Origin: Aliiglaciecola lipolytica E3
Lineage (GTDB): Bacteria > Pseudomonadota > Gammaproteobacteria > Enterobacterales > Alteromonadaceae
Assembly: GCF_000314975.1 (NCBI RefSeq)
Contig: NZ_BAEN01000076.1
Span: forward strand, 124,001-188,000
Length of the DNA: 64,000 nt
Direction of reading: 5' to 3'
Part shown: one piece after another, positions 26,969 to 37,337 of the stretch
How the letters are laid out: every line of letters begins with the position of its first letter
Numbering within the stretch: position 1 is the first letter of the stretch
Program-made: the position numbers and the translations under genes
Notes under the pieces: model-generated
What the model was told of the DNA's origin: nothing
What the model saw: only the letters and a program-made list of their open reading frames with translations
Database searches by the model: none

Positions 26969-29329
26969 TTAAAAAGTATGACTCAGGGTTAATTTGGCAT
27001 TAATTGGCAACTCAGGAAACACCAATGTGGCTCCAAAATAACCACCTTCAAAAACCGGTCGCCAGTTTTGTTGATTAGTGATGTTGTTTATATCTAAACG
27101 TAACTTAGTTGCGGGTGTAAACGCGTAGCTCGAATTGACGTTTAAGGTATATTGATCACGAATTTTAACGGTTGCTAAAAAGTCCAATGGGTAACTCTTA
27201 GTATACAAGCCCGAAAATCCAGCCTGCCAATTTGTGGTAATTGCATAACTTCCATTGAGACTTAAAGATTGCTCTGGAATACCTTGTACTTGTTGAGTGG
27301 AAGGTGCAAAGGAAGTAAAGCTTGGTGCGCCGACGCCGGTACCTGCAATAATATCTGGGCGCGAGTTGTCAAAGGCGTCTGCAACTTGAGCAGAGTCTTG
27401 GCTGCTTGCAGAATTGTCGTAGCGTGCGTCGATATAACTGTAACCTGCGCTAAACCAATAAGGGTGAGCATCATAAAACACTTGTCCCTCAAAACCCTGA
27501 GTACGAATGCCGGTGTTGCTGCCATCACGATTGCGTAAGCTGCGGCGTTGGCTGAAAATAGCCCCATCCACATACCAAAAACTGTTTGATGGTGCGTACT
27601 TGACGCCCAATTCTAATAATGTGTTTTGCGTGGCAAAGTTTTGCGCACTAATCATATTATCACCGCCTAAGGTGTTTCCGCCTGCCATACTATTGGCTGT
27701 AGCTTCGTTGTAACTAGCGGCTATATAAGTAGTCACATCACTATCTACTTGGTAATTAAGGCTAAACTGACCGGAATGTAAAATATCGTCAATTTTGTCG
27801 CTTGCTGCAATTTGTCCTTCTGGTGCTATGGGATCTCGCGCTTCCACATTATAAAAATCTATGCGGTATCCAACGCTAGTAAGTAGTTTATCTGTCCAGT
27901 CAGAGTCGTGCTGAACAGCAATGCCTGTTTGCCAAGATTTTGAATCGGTAGTGTCGGATAAATTAAAGTCGCCAATACCGTCATTATTGATATCGTATTG
28001 ACCGCCTGGTGACACAAATACACCTGGTCGCAGTTCGACCAATCTTGCCTGTTGTTCCGTAGTCAGGGGGATGCGACGATTTGAAAGTGGACCGGTTAAA
28101 TCAATTGGTAGATCCGCTTCGGTAGTAAATTGACTGTAGCCTAAAACGCTGTTGTAACGCACATCGAAAGCAAAAGTGGTGTGTTGATTATTGCTCCATT
28201 GCTGAGATAACTCAGTGCGGTTTTGCGCAGTATCGGCGCCGTCAATAATTTCAACGAAACTGTTCTGAGCAATTTCTTCGCGTTGCAAATGTTGAAAATA
28301 ACTTATATTTTTGATTGAAGTATTGGCTGTGATTTGGCGTTTATAGATACTGTGAAGCAGATAAGTGGTGGCCTCGTTTTCATTTTCAGGATCCGTCAAT
28401 ACCGTGTTGCGATCTATAAAAACTTGTCCAGTTGGAGACACAATTGAACCTGCTGCAGGTATCGTATTTCCGTCGGCTTGCACACCTTGACCGGTGATAT
28501 AAAGTCCGTGGTCAATTAATGCTTGAGTCGGACGATTTATACCGGCATTGTCAGTAAATTCGACTTGGTATATCTCAAAGTTAATATCCCAGCTACTTTT
28601 ACTGTCGGGCAATATTCGCAATGCTACATACGCACTATCGCTTTTAGTTTGCGTGAAGTCATAGTAACTACCGCTATCAATGTGCTCGACACTGACTCTA
28701 ATCCCTACTTTATCTGTGACCAAAGGTGCGGTGTAATCTAAGCTGGAACGATATTGATCCCATCGTCCCGCAGAAAAGCTAACCCTACCCGATTTAGCAT
28801 CTGTGCTTGCTGTTTTCGATACTAGATTCACAAAACCACCATTTCGTTGGCTTGAACCAAACAGCACTGGTGGCGCTCCTTTTACGACATCAATTTGCTC
28901 AACCGCATTAAATGACAAAGGTACACCAAAGCCATTATTACCTGCTTGTCGCCGCACTCCATCTTGAAACAGCTCACCTAATTGTCCTCTGATAGTCGGC
29001 AAACTAGGTGCACCAAAGCCACTTGCCGCATAGGTGTTAGGGCTGATTGCGAGTACATCATGTAAACTCGATATGTTGAGTTGCTCAATGAGTTCGCTAG
29101 AGATTGGGGTAATTGAGCGTGCTATTTCATGTAGCGATTTGTCACTACCAAATGGACCATCAATCAATGCGTCTTTTACTGAAAGTCCCTGTGATTTAAG
29201 CGTTTGACCAACCACTTCAACATGCTCAATGGCATTTAGGTTTTCAGCAGTTGCATCGTCAGAGGCATTGACCATTAAAGGTATTGTCAACGTCGTTACA
29301 AACGCCATTGTTAAATGTGTTGGATTCAA
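26969..29329 (-). CDS. TonB-dependent outer-membrane receptor (siderophore-type)
   Basis: 786 residues. TTG start at 29329 with GGAG 5 nt upstream; signal peptide to about residue 22 (PLMVNAS). The plug domain spans about 50-180 with SITPISSELIEQLN, LPTIRGQLGELFQDGVRRQ, VEQIDVVKGAPPVLFGSSQ and GGFVNLVSKTAS. A 22-strand barrel follows and ends in NAKLTLSHTF with the terminal Phe. The plug resembles ferric-siderophore receptors (FhuA/FhuE branch), so a metal chelate is a fair guess. It heads the operon that includes the flavoprotein, DUF547 and the ynj-like importer, which implies that its ligand is what the importer carries. Confidence 0.88.
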   Translation of the reverse strand: MNPTHLTMAFVTTLTIPLMVNASDDATAENLNAIEHVEVVGQTLKSQGLSVKDALIDGPFGSDKSLHEIARSITPISSELIEQLNISSLHDVLAISPNTYAASGFGAPSLPTIRGQLGELFQDGVRRQAGNNGFGVPLSFNAVEQIDVVKGAPPVLFGSSQRNGGFVNLVSKTASTDAKSGRVSFSAGRWDQYRSSLDYTAPLVTDKVGIRVSVEHIDSGSYYDFTQTKSDSAYVALRILPDSKSSWDINFEIYQVEFTDNAGINRPTQALIDHGLYITGQGVQADGNTIPAAGSIVSPTGQVFIDRNTVLTDPENENEATTYLLHSIYKRQITANTSIKNISYFQHLQREEIAQNSFVEIIDGADTAQNRTELSQQWSNNQHTTFAFDVRYNSVLGYSQFTTEADLPIDLTGPLSNRRIPLTTEQQARLVELRPGVFVSPGGQYDINNDGIGDFNLSDTTDSKSWQTGIAVQHDSDWTDKLLTSVGYRIDFYNVEARDPIAPEGQIAASDKIDDILHSGQFSLNYQVDSDVTTYIAASYNEATANSMAGGNTLGGDNMISAQNFATQNTLLELGVKYAPSNSFWYVDGAIFSQRRSLRNRDGSNTGIRTQGFEGQVFYDAHPYWFSAGYSYIDARYDNSASSQDSAQVADAFDNSRPDIIAGTGVGAPSFTSFAPSTQQVQGIPEQSLSLNGSYAITTNWQAGFSGLYTKSYPLDFLATVKIRDQYTLNVNSSYAFTPATKLRLDINNITNQQNWRPVFEGGYFGATLVFPELPINAKLTLSHTF

Positions 29330-29596
29330 GAAAGCTCCGCATAGATCTAAAATATTGTGTCACTAAAGACCATAGACCATCGGATAAACTTTCAAATAAA
29401 TCCGATTATTAGAATCTAGGTTAATGGAAATAATTGTTTTTTATACTGTTTTTTCAGTCACCCAAGATATGAGCTTGGATAACTTTACATTGAGAAACGC
29501 AAAATTTTATAAATAAATTTTAAATTTTCGAAATATATCTGCATTAGTACGGTCTTGCTCAACTGAAGATTATTTATTTTTATTTAAGGAACCTTA

Positions 29597-30010
29597 ATGA
29601 CAAGCTCCACAAATCCTGATTTCCAAAAACGCCTACACTGGTCACTTTTTTCACTGCGCTTAGGCGTCTTTATCGTGATGTTAATGTGGACGCTAGATAA
29701 ATTTGTTAACCCTGGGCATAGCGCGCGCATTTTAGAAGGGTTTTATGGCATAAGCGGCGCAAATGAAGTGGTGGCTTATATTCTAGGTACATTGCAGATG
29801 GTATTAATACTGGCGTTTATGGCGGGTATCAAAAAACGTATCACTTATGGATTGATTTTTGTGTTGCATGGTTTGTCTACCCTATCTTCTTATAATCAAT
29901 ACATTGATGGGTTTAACAACTTATTGTTTTTCGCGGCTTGGCCGATGTGGGCTGCATGTTTTGCATTATATTTATTACGTGATCAAGACGTTAAATTCAC
30001 GGTTAAATAA
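29597..30010 (+). CDS. DoxX-like small membrane protein
   Basis: 137 residues with four hydrophobic helices (about 17-33, 57-75, 81-98, 105-125) and an AAGGA Shine-Dalgarno. MLMWTLDKFVNPGHSARILEGFYG with a conserved aromatic/charged pattern in and after helix 1 is typical of DoxX-type proteins. Function unknown; the DoxX superfamily is tied to sulfur and redox chemistry. Divergent from the TonB receptor at 26969, sharing a 267-bp promoter region. A bidirectional terminator follows. Confidence 0.65.
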   Translation: MTSSTNPDFQKRLHWSLFSLRLGVFIVMLMWTLDKFVNPGHSARILEGFYGISGANEVVAYILGTLQMVLILAFMAGIKKRITYGLIFVLHGLSTLSSYNQYIDGFNNLLFFAAWPMWAACFALYLLRDQDVKFTVK

Positions 30011-30023
30011 ATTGAAAGATACA

Positions 30024-30050
30024 AAAAGGGCTAATCAAATTAGCCCTTTT
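30024..30050. terminator. bidirectional rho-independent terminator
   Basis: AAAAGGGCTAAT and ATTAGCCCTTTT form a perfect 12-bp stem with a CAA loop, with A-run before and T-run after. It lies between the converging DoxX-like gene and the FecA-like receptor gene and can serve both. Confidence 0.9.
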
Positions 30051-30077
30051 AATTAATTAGGTTAGCTTCAACCTGAA

Positions 30078-32261
30078 TTAGAAGTTGTATGTATATCCTA
30101 AGGTCGCAGATTGTGGTTTACCAGCAAAAACTGAACCATGCACACGAGTGGTCATGTAGCTTTCGTCAAACAGATTATCTACGTTGAAATACAGTTCGGA
30201 AGCTTCATTGATAAAGTATCTTGCTGATAAATCAACAATGGTTTTAGCGTCAATTAACTCATCTGAAGGAATTGCACCTTGACCTGCTTTAGTGCGCATT
30301 TTTGAGGTGTAACGACCTGCCAAAGTGACTTGCCATCTAGTGGCCTGAACACCAACAGAAAGATACAATTGATCATCAGGCAAATAGGTTAGCGAATCAC
30401 CTTTTTGTACGTCGTCCCAGCTTTCAAAAGCAGAGGAAAAGTCTGAACCAAATTCGGCGCTAGTATAAGTGTAGGCCAATTTGACTGGGAAACTAATATT
30501 GTTATTTTGTTGAAATTCGTATCCCAAGCTTAGTTCTAAACCATTTACTTCGACTTCACCAGCATTGTATTGGTTGCCAATATTGTTTTCGTCACAACCT
30601 TGCGCCTCTGTACAGTTACCATGCATGTTGCTGTAGTCACCGTAAAATACAATGGCTTCAGAGGTAAAAGCGTTCTGGCTGTAGCGTAAACCTGCCTCGT
30701 AATTCCAGCTTTCTTCTTCTTGACCATCTGCATTACCTGGCGCAGCAGGAGAGAACCCTTTTTGTACACCTGCCAACACAATTAACGATTGATTTACTTG
30801 GTATGTCGCTGATAACGAGGGTAAAATTGAGCTGAAGCTGTTTTCTACATTGGTGCTAGCTGCACCATCTCGACCTGGATTAGTTTTTCCCCAATCTAAG
30901 CGCTTGGTCGTTACATCTTCAAAGCGTAAACCAGCTGTAATTGCTAAATCACCTAATGAAATGCGGTCTTGAACAAATAAAGCTAGAGCGTCGGCACTAT
31001 CTATACGGTTTGAATCTGTTCCAGGAATACCGCTAGAAATGCGGCTCATTACTTGATTTGTGTCTAATTCATATACGTCAGCCCACTGATAGCGATCCAT
31101 TTCGTCTTCATGATAACGAACACCAAATGCTAACTCATGGTTGTTTACGTAATAATTTAATTCGCTTTGAATACCTTGTGACAAATAGTCACGGTTGTTC
31201 GCTTTAACACCCACTTCAACCGGTGCTGCGATCAAGCCACTATCAAAATCTGACGCAGTTTGAATGCCGCCACCGCTTAGGCTATCGCCATTTACGTTGT
31301 AAGCTTTGTACCAGTTACGATGAAAGTCATTGTAATAAGCCGTGGTATTTAAAATGAGGTCGCTATTAAATTCGATAACGTGGCTCAATTGAATTTGTTT
31401 ATGCTCAGTGTTCATTTGGTCTTTTTGCGAAGCCGAATAGCGCATAAATGGTGTTGCAGAATAATCTGCGTCGGTTAATCCCATGTAGGTTTCATTTGAC
31501 ACTTCATCTGCATATTTAAGTTTTAGCTCGACTATTTGCTGATACTTCGCAGATTTATCTGATTTAAAGCGAACTTTAGCTAATGCGTCGTTTTTGACAA
31601 AACCAGTGTCGCCACCAACACCATTAATATCTCGAAAGCCATCAGCCTGATAACGATAAACTTCGGCAACGGCATCTACGCGTTCACCTTGGCCGCCTGC
31701 ATAAGCGTGTATTTTACCGAAACCATCTTGTCCCGCTGCAATATCAACTCTACCTGCAAAACTAGTATCAGGAATTTGACGAGATAGCATATTAATGACA
31801 CCACCCGTTGTGCGAGGACCAAATTTAACGGTTGAGCTACCTTTAAGAATTTCCACACTCTGCATTCGTCCAGACGTGGGGAAGTAATATGCTGCCGGTG
31901 ATGCATATGGCGCAGGAGCGGCCAATACGCCATCTTCCATAATGGTAATCTTTTCCGAGCGATTTTGACCGGTACCACGCATACCTAAATTAGGGCGCAA
32001 ACCATAACCATCTTCTTCTTGGATATATACTCCGGGCACGGCGGCTAGCGTTCGCATAATGTCGGTATATTTAAAGGTTTCTATATCTGCGGTGCTAATG
32101 ACGTGGGCACTGCCAGGTACTTTATTAAGTGGATTCTTGCTACCAAAAATGGTCATTTGTTCAACATTGGCTTCTGCGTTTTCTTCTTTAGCAGCGGAAC
32201 TAAACGTGATTAATAATGCACTTGCTAATAGGCTTAAACGCATCGCGTTTGTTTGACTCAT
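30078..32261 (-). CDS. TonB-dependent receptor (FecA-like)
   Basis: 727 residues from ATG 32261 (GGGAG Shine-Dalgarno). Signal peptide MSQTNAMRLSLLASALLITFSSA. The plug has NVEQMTIFGSKNPLNKVPGSAHVIS, PGVYIQEEDGYGLRPNLGMRG, SEKITIMEDGVLAAPAPYASPAAYYFP and GGVINMLSRQIP, a set typical of iron(III)-dicitrate/FecA-branch receptors. There is no long N-terminal signalling domain, so it is not a FecA-type transducer. The barrel ends GKPQSATLGYTYNF. Iron uptake is likely from the branch; no regulator or importer is adjacent, and I found no convincing Fur box in the 260 bp upstream. Confidence 0.85.
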   Translation of the reverse strand: MSQTNAMRLSLLASALLITFSSAAKEENAEANVEQMTIFGSKNPLNKVPGSAHVISTADIETFKYTDIMRTLAAVPGVYIQEEDGYGLRPNLGMRGTGQNRSEKITIMEDGVLAAPAPYASPAAYYFPTSGRMQSVEILKGSSTVKFGPRTTGGVINMLSRQIPDTSFAGRVDIAAGQDGFGKIHAYAGGQGERVDAVAEVYRYQADGFRDINGVGGDTGFVKNDALAKVRFKSDKSAKYQQIVELKLKYADEVSNETYMGLTDADYSATPFMRYSASQKDQMNTEHKQIQLSHVIEFNSDLILNTTAYYNDFHRNWYKAYNVNGDSLSGGGIQTASDFDSGLIAAPVEVGVKANNRDYLSQGIQSELNYYVNNHELAFGVRYHEDEMDRYQWADVYELDTNQVMSRISSGIPGTDSNRIDSADALALFVQDRISLGDLAITAGLRFEDVTTKRLDWGKTNPGRDGAASTNVENSFSSILPSLSATYQVNQSLIVLAGVQKGFSPAAPGNADGQEEESWNYEAGLRYSQNAFTSEAIVFYGDYSNMHGNCTEAQGCDENNIGNQYNAGEVEVNGLELSLGYEFQQNNNISFPVKLAYTYTSAEFGSDFSSAFESWDDVQKGDSLTYLPDDQLYLSVGVQATRWQVTLAGRYTSKMRTKAGQGAIPSDELIDAKTIVDLSARYFINEASELYFNVDNLFDESYMTTRVHGSVFAGKPQSATLGYTYNF

Positions 32262-32523
32262 TTTTTTCTCCCAATACAATGATTAAATTAATATAAATAG
32301 AAATAGTTCTTGTTTACATTATGATTGCGCGCATTTTGGCGTAAGCGGGTAGTAAAATCAACTTCGCGTTAACTTTTATTTACATAAATCGACATTTTTG
32401 ATTTACATGTGGGCAACTGCATTGGAAGGCTAACTAACGCTAAAGTGCTAATTATTGCGGGCTTGTTCAATTTCACATTAGCCGCTAACATCTGGGTATA
32501 AAATTAATAAATATTGAGCAACT

Positions 32524-33306
32524 ATGAGACCCTACAAGATCATTAGTTTCTGTCTGGCTCTATACTTTTTCCTAAGTATTAACGAAGTGTATGCTAAGCA
32601 AAAAATAACAGTAGCTTACGCTGAAATGCTGGCTCCTTGGGTGATTGCAGATGGAGATGAAGGGATAATTGTCGAAATATTTGAAGCGGCAATGACACCC
32701 TTAGGGTACGAAATAGAACACGTCTATTTACCTTATGCGCGGCGAACAAAGGCGTTTGAGTCAGGGCTAGTGGATGTTGTTTCCGACATGAATGAAAATA
32801 CCATTGAAACTCATGGTTTGCAGGGATATTTTTCCGACATTGCTTATAGTTATGAAAATTTTGCATTTAGTTTGCGTAAAAATAAATTTAATTTCACGCA
32901 ATTGAGTGATTTAGAACATCATAGTTTACTTTCTTGGCAAGACGCAGCAGTACATTTGGGTGACGAGTATGCGCAAATGGTTAATAACAACAAGCGTTAC
33001 GGTGAGACTTATGATCAGTCCAATCAGGTCAAAATGTTGTTTTTAGAACGGTATGAAGTCGTGCAAATGGATGCGCAAATTTTTAATTACTATCGAAAAA
33101 AATTAACTGAATCTAAAAACCTTGATGTCACATCCAAAGTGGACCGTTTTGCATTGTTTGGTGCTAGTCCAAACGGGTTTTTATTTAAATCAGAAAAAAT
33201 TCGAGACGAATTTAATACGCAGTTGAAATGGTTAAAAGATACCGGAAAATACAAAAAAATCTTTGCGCGATACTCTGGAAGTGCTGAAACAGAAGCAACT
33301 AACTAA
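32524..33306 (+). CDS. periplasmic solute-binding protein, family 3-like
   Basis: 260 residues with signal peptide MRPYKIISFCLALYFFLSINEVYA. The binding-protein fold shows in KITVAYAEMLAPWVIADGDE, GIIVEIFEAAMTPLGYEIEHVYLPYARRTKAFESGLVDVVSD, and late FNTQLKWLKDTGKYKKIFARY. These match single-gene amino-acid-binding-like proteins common in Alteromonadales and similar to the fragment at 1-284. No permease or ATPase adjacent. It could be a sensor accessory or a stand-alone binding protein. Converges with glutaminase with a 21-nt gap. Confidence 0.8.
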   Translation: MRPYKIISFCLALYFFLSINEVYAKQKITVAYAEMLAPWVIADGDEGIIVEIFEAAMTPLGYEIEHVYLPYARRTKAFESGLVDVVSDMNENTIETHGLQGYFSDIAYSYENFAFSLRKNKFNFTQLSDLEHHSLLSWQDAAVHLGDEYAQMVNNNKRYGETYDQSNQVKMLFLERYEVVQMDAQIFNYYRKKLTESKNLDVTSKVDRFALFGASPNGFLFKSEKIRDEFNTQLKWLKDTGKYKKIFARYSGSAETEATN

Positions 33307-33327
33307 GCCAACTCGTTGAATTTTAGG

Positions 33328-34257
33328 TCAGCAGGATTCTTTTCCGAATATGGACCAGCCGGTTTTATTCGCGAGCAACTCTAATGCCATGGTACCTAGT
33401 TTGCTGTTGCCAATTTTATCAAGCCCGGGAGACCAAACGCCTATCGACGCTTTGCCTGGAGCAACTGCGAGAATACCGCCCCCAACACCACTTTTACCGG
33501 GTAAGCCTACCCTAAATGCAAACTCTCCAGACCCGTCATAATGACCACACATTAGCATTAACGCATTGATGCGCTTTGCTCGTTGTGCAGAAACCACTGT
33601 GTAGCCGGTTACAGGATTAACCCCGTTGTTAGCTAAAAATAAACCGGCTTTGGCTAGGTTGGTGGTGTTCATTGCGATGGAACAGTGATGAAAATACGTC
33701 CCTAAGACCTTTTCTACCGGATTTTCAAAGTGCCCAAATGATGCCATAAAGTGCGCTAGTGACGCATTTCTTGCACCTGTTTTGAGTTCCGAGTGGGCGA
33801 CCTTTTCATCAATTGCGATACTGTCATCGTCAGCAACATAGCGAATAAAATGCAAAATTTCAGCAAGCACTTCTTTGGGGGCGTGGCCTTGCATTATTAG
33901 GTCTGCAATTGTAATCGCCCCGGCATTAATAAACGGATTACGAGGTTTTCCATGTTCATGTTCGAGTTGTACGATTGAATTAAATGGGTCACCTGATGGC
34001 TCTCTACCAACTCGATGCCAAATATTGTCACCCAATTTGCCCAGCGCTAACGTTAAGGTAAATACTTTCGAAATACTCTGAATTGAAAATAGCGTATCAG
34101 CGCAACCTGCTTGGTAAACTTCACCATTGGTTAAAGCGACGCTAATTGCGAATTGATTAGGATCGACTTTCGCTAATTGAGGAATATAGCTAGCCACTTC
34201 ACCTTTATTTTCAATGGCCATCATATCTCGAGCAATTTCATCAATTATGCTTTGCAA
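33328..34257 (-). CDS. glsA: glutaminase
   Basis: Hydrolyses L-glutamine to glutamate and ammonia in the cytoplasm. 309 residues if started at TTG 34257 (GGAG 6 nt upstream); this matches the usual family length, while the frame can be extended to 34269. The serine-hydrolase-like active site SxxK is in [12 protein letters not shown] (Ser61, Lys64 with this start). Further conserved blocks are [52 protein letters not shown] and [12 protein letters not shown]. Monocistronic. Confidence 0.93.
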   Translation of the reverse strand: MQSIIDEIARDMMAIENKGEVASYIPQLAKVDPNQFAISVALTNGEVYQAGCADTLFSIQSISKVFTLTLALGKLGDNIWHRVGREPSGDPFNSIVQLEHEHGKPRNPFINAGAITIADLIMQGHAPKEVLAEILHFIRYVADDDSIAIDEKVAHSELKTGARNASLAHFMASFGHFENPVEKVLGTYFHHCSIAMNTTNLAKAGLFLANNGVNPVTGYTVVSAQRAKRINALMLMCGHYDGSGEFAFRVGLPGKSGVGGGILAVAPGKASIGVWSPGLDKIGNSKLGTMALELLANKTGWSIFGKESC

Positions 34258-34330
34258 AAATATCTCCAATAACTAGATTGATGGGGGTTCTAAAGGGGCA
34301 GGATTCACGCTGTTAAGCGCAGTATTCCGC

Positions 34331-35314
34331 TCACATAGTATCTCTTAATTCTGCCATTAAAGTTAAACTTTTTAATCTGGCATCGGTGTCATGAATCGGA
34401 AACGATACAATTAATTCATCAATTCCAGTTGCTTCAATAAAGCGCGCTAACTTGGGTTTTACCGATTCTTTGGTCCCCACCAATGCAAATTGTAGAACGT
34501 GATCTACCATCTGTTTTTCTGATGCATTCCAACGACCGTCCATTGTATCAACCGGCGCAGGAAAAGGCGTGTTAGCTCCAGAGCGCATTTGTTGAAATTT
34601 CTGTTGAACAGAAGTAAATAAGTACTTGGCTTCTGCATCACTGTCAGCAATAACCACCATCACCCCTGCCATTGTATAAGGTCTGGGGTTTTGCTCGGAG
34701 GAATTAAATTGATTGCGATAGATGTCTAGTGCTTGCAGTAATTGATCTGGTGCAAAATGCGAAGCAAATGCAAACGGTAAACCAAATTGTGCTGCAAGTT
34801 GAGCACTATATAAACTTGAACCTAATAACCACAGAGGTATTTTTGTATTGTGCCCGGGGATCGCCAATATGGGTGAGGCCTTGTCACTTAGGTATCTTTG
34901 TAATTCGCGAATGTCCTGGGGATATTGATCTACTGACATGTTGTTATTGCGACGTAATGCTTGCAATGTTTGTTGGTCTGTTCCGGGTGCTCGGCCCAAC
35001 CCAAGATCAACCCTATCACCGTATAGCTCCGCTAAGGTCCCAAATTGTTCAGCAATGACCATAGGCGCATGATTAGGCAACATGATCCCGCCACTACCAA
35101 TACGAATGCTTTGAGTGGCAGCACCAATATGTGAGAGTAAAACTGCAGTTGCTGAACTGGCGACACTTTTCATTCCGTGATGTTCTGCCAACCAATATCT
35201 TTTGTAACCACTGGCTTCTGCAGCGACCGCTGTAATGCGTGTTATATTAAGCGCTTCGGCGACCGTGCGTCCTTCGCCAATTGTCGCCAAGTCGAGTATC
35301 GAAATTGGGATCAT
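34331..35314 (-). CDS. LLM-class flavin-dependent oxidoreductase
   Basis: 327 residues of the bacterial-luciferase-like TIM-barrel family (MsnO8-type). It begins with the family pattern [22 protein letters not shown], then [58 protein letters not shown] and, near the end, [14 protein letters not shown]-dependent oxidation of an unknown small substrate in the cytoplasm. Homologues are widespread as single genes. It lies 61-74 nt upstream of glsA on the same strand and might be co-transcribed with it. Confidence 0.9.
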   Translation of the reverse strand: MIPISILDLATIGEGRTVAEALNITRITAVAAEASGYKRYWLAEHHGMKSVASSATAVLLSHIGAATQSIRIGSGGIMLPNHAPMVIAEQFGTLAELYGDRVDLGLGRAPGTDQQTLQALRRNNNMSVDQYPQDIRELQRYLSDKASPILAIPGHNTKIPLWLLGSSLYSAQLAAQFGLPFAFASHFAPDQLLQALDIYRNQFNSSEQNPRPYTMAGVMVVIADSDAEAKYLFTSVQQKFQQMRSGANTPFPAPVDTMDGRWNASEKQMVDHVLQFALVGTKESVKPKLARFIEATGIDELIVSFPIHDTDARLKSLTLMAELRDTM

Positions 35315-35488
35315 GGTTAATTTCTTAAAACATCAAAGTAGTTTAGTTTAATGTGGTCGTTTTGTGTCGAAGCAAGGGGAACATGACTAATAGGTTGGAA
35401 TTATTAACCAAATGATCCTTATTAAATTGTATCGCTATCGTGTTTTTATTAGAGTTTAGTTGGAATTTAATATTCAGCAGGGAATATA

Positions 35489-36319
35489 GTGAAATACCTT
35501 TTTAAATTCGTTTTAATTGTGAGTGCTTTTTGTTCGACTCACATGCACGCTAAGCCGCCCGAATATTTTACTCAAAATATTGATGAAGAATATCGTGCTT
35601 TACTATTTCATCTGCACGATTTACTACCAAAATCAGAGTTACCTCTTGCTTACTTGCCGTCATTTACGCCGTTCAATCTGCTAGATATTCATGCCAACAG
35701 TTTTAAAAACGACGAGAGCAAGCGTCAGTTTATCAATTTTAACTTCGGAGTATTAGGGGCGTCTATGTTGAATGTCGACAAACAGACATTAGCAAAACTC
35801 CCTAGCTTAGCAATTTGTAAAAAGGATGATTGCCTGCAACGAAGACTAACAATTATTAACGAATTCTTGCAACCTGCCGCTGATGAACTAGCTCGATTTC
35901 AAGAAACCGCAGGACTCTCCCTAATTCAACAAACCTCTATAGATGTATACAGAATCAATAACACGTTTATTACGCCCGCGGAATTGATTGTATATCGGCC
36001 ATCAAAAGAAGCTGGGTTTGTACCATCGGCTCATTTTGAAAGAGTGTCTGGGCTCGAAAAAGCGCCTAACACCCAAGCGTTGTCTGACATATTATATAAA
36101 CTCAGAGTGCTGATGAATCAGTTTAGCGTTGCCGCCATTACCAAAGCCAACAACTTGAGCATTAATGTTATCTTCGAGGGACTAGGTGACAATCATTGGG
36201 GGGTAGTTATACATAGTCAAAATAGCATTCCGAAGGTTGGGGATACCAACCATCTAGGATTAGAGTACGATACTATCCAACGCATTTCTCAAACGGCGTT
36301 TTACTACCAAACAAATTAA
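35489..36319 (+). CDS. exported protein, unknown
   Basis: 276 residues, GTG start behind GGGAA, signal peptide MKYLFKFVLIVSAFCSTHMHA. No family recognised. The mature part is mixed alpha/beta, with LPLAYLPSFTPFNLLDIHANSF, a Cys pair in LAICKKDDCLQ (about 109-114) that could form a periplasmic disulfide, and a helical segment around LSDILYKLRVLMNQFSVAAI. It starts a plus-strand pair with the polysaccharide deacetylase gene 19 nt downstream, so a role in periplasmic or cell-wall material is possible but unproven. Confidence 0.65.
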   Translation: MKYLFKFVLIVSAFCSTHMHAKPPEYFTQNIDEEYRALLFHLHDLLPKSELPLAYLPSFTPFNLLDIHANSFKNDESKRQFINFNFGVLGASMLNVDKQTLAKLPSLAICKKDDCLQRRLTIINEFLQPAADELARFQETAGLSLIQQTSIDVYRINNTFITPAELIVYRPSKEAGFVPSAHFERVSGLEKAPNTQALSDILYKLRVLMNQFSVAAITKANNLSINVIFEGLGDNHWGVVIHSQNSIPKVGDTNHLGLEYDTIQRISQTAFYYQTN

Positions 36320-36338
36320 CATCACAAAGGTTATTGTT

Positions 36339-37109
36339 ATGAAAAAGGGTAAACTTGCGGCACTGAATATTGCGTTGATGATGCTTTTACTTAGCGTTGC
36401 AAAGGCAAATGAGTCTGTGACTTTTCCAAACGGCGAAAGAATCGCAGTCAGCTTATCTTATGACGATGCGTTAGATAGTCAGTTGGACAAGGTCGTGCCA
36501 GCACTAAATCGCCATGACTTGCGCGCTTCTTTTTATGTCTATGCAAGTGCAGACAGTTTTTCTTCTAGACTTGAGGATTGGCGCGCAGTGGCTAAGTTCG
36601 GACATGAGTTGGGTAATCATTCTTTGTATCACGTATGCAGTGGTAGTGCGCCAAATCGGGATTGGGTAGCAGAACACGCAGATTTAGATAAGCGTAGTGT
36701 CGCTCACATGCGTGCTGAGATTTCAATTGCGAATAGTTTGTTACAGGCTTTGGATGGCCAAACTCAGCGCACCTTTACTATACCTTGTGGTGACGTAAAT
36801 GCTGGTGGCAAAAACTACCTGCCTGCAGTCGAAGATTTATTTGTGGCAATTAAAGGTATGGGGCTAGAAGATGGCAGCGAAGTACTCCACGCCCCCTCAG
36901 CTGTAGATGGTGAAACGCTGATTAATTATGTTCGCAATGCTAAACCAGGTACTAAAGTCGTAAGTATATTGTTTCATGGAGTAGGAGGAGATCACTTGCA
37001 AGTCACAGAACAAGCCCATGAAGCGCTTTTGCAATATCTTGCGAAACATCGCGAGCAGTATTGGGTGGATAGTTATATTAATATTATGCGCCATATGAAA
37101 GCTCAGTAA
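36339..37109 (+). CDS. exported polysaccharide deacetylase (NodB-fold, CE4)
   Basis: 256 residues with signal peptide MKKGKLAALNIALMMLLLSVAKA. The NodB metal triad is visible: D42/D43 in SLSYDDALD and H94, H98 in HELGNHSLYH. A third catalytic segment TFTIPCGDV and a late FHGVGGD (motif 4/5 region) complete the site. It should remove acetyl or similar groups from an N-acetylated glycan in the periplasm; chitooligosaccharide or peptidoglycan are options. Co-transcribed with the unknown exported gene 19 nt upstream. Confidence 0.87.
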   Translation: MKKGKLAALNIALMMLLLSVAKANESVTFPNGERIAVSLSYDDALDSQLDKVVPALNRHDLRASFYVYASADSFSSRLEDWRAVAKFGHELGNHSLYHVCSGSAPNRDWVAEHADLDKRSVAHMRAEISIANSLLQALDGQTQRTFTIPCGDVNAGGKNYLPAVEDLFVAIKGMGLEDGSEVLHAPSAVDGETLINYVRNAKPGTKVVSILFHGVGGDHLQVTEQAHEALLQYLAKHREQYWVDSYINIMRHMKAQ

Positions 37110-37337
37110 ACTAACTAATTTAAAAGTTGACTCCCTGTTCATCATAAATCGTCAATGCAATAGTCATGAATTGTCTAGTATGTGGAAAAATATGCTTAGT
37201 ACTCGTTAAGATACTCTGTAAATTATAACCGTTAGGTTGTGTTGATGTAGTACAGATATTTAAGCGTTCATATGCTAACTTAAAATAAATGTAACCTTGT
37301 AAGTAAAGTTTAAACTTAATTAAAAGAGACTAAAAAG

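Noticed and set aside
29420-29438. Fur-box-like sequence before the TonB receptor at 29329
   Set aside because: Only about 13 of 19 bases fit the classical box in AT-rich DNA; this is too close to chance to call.
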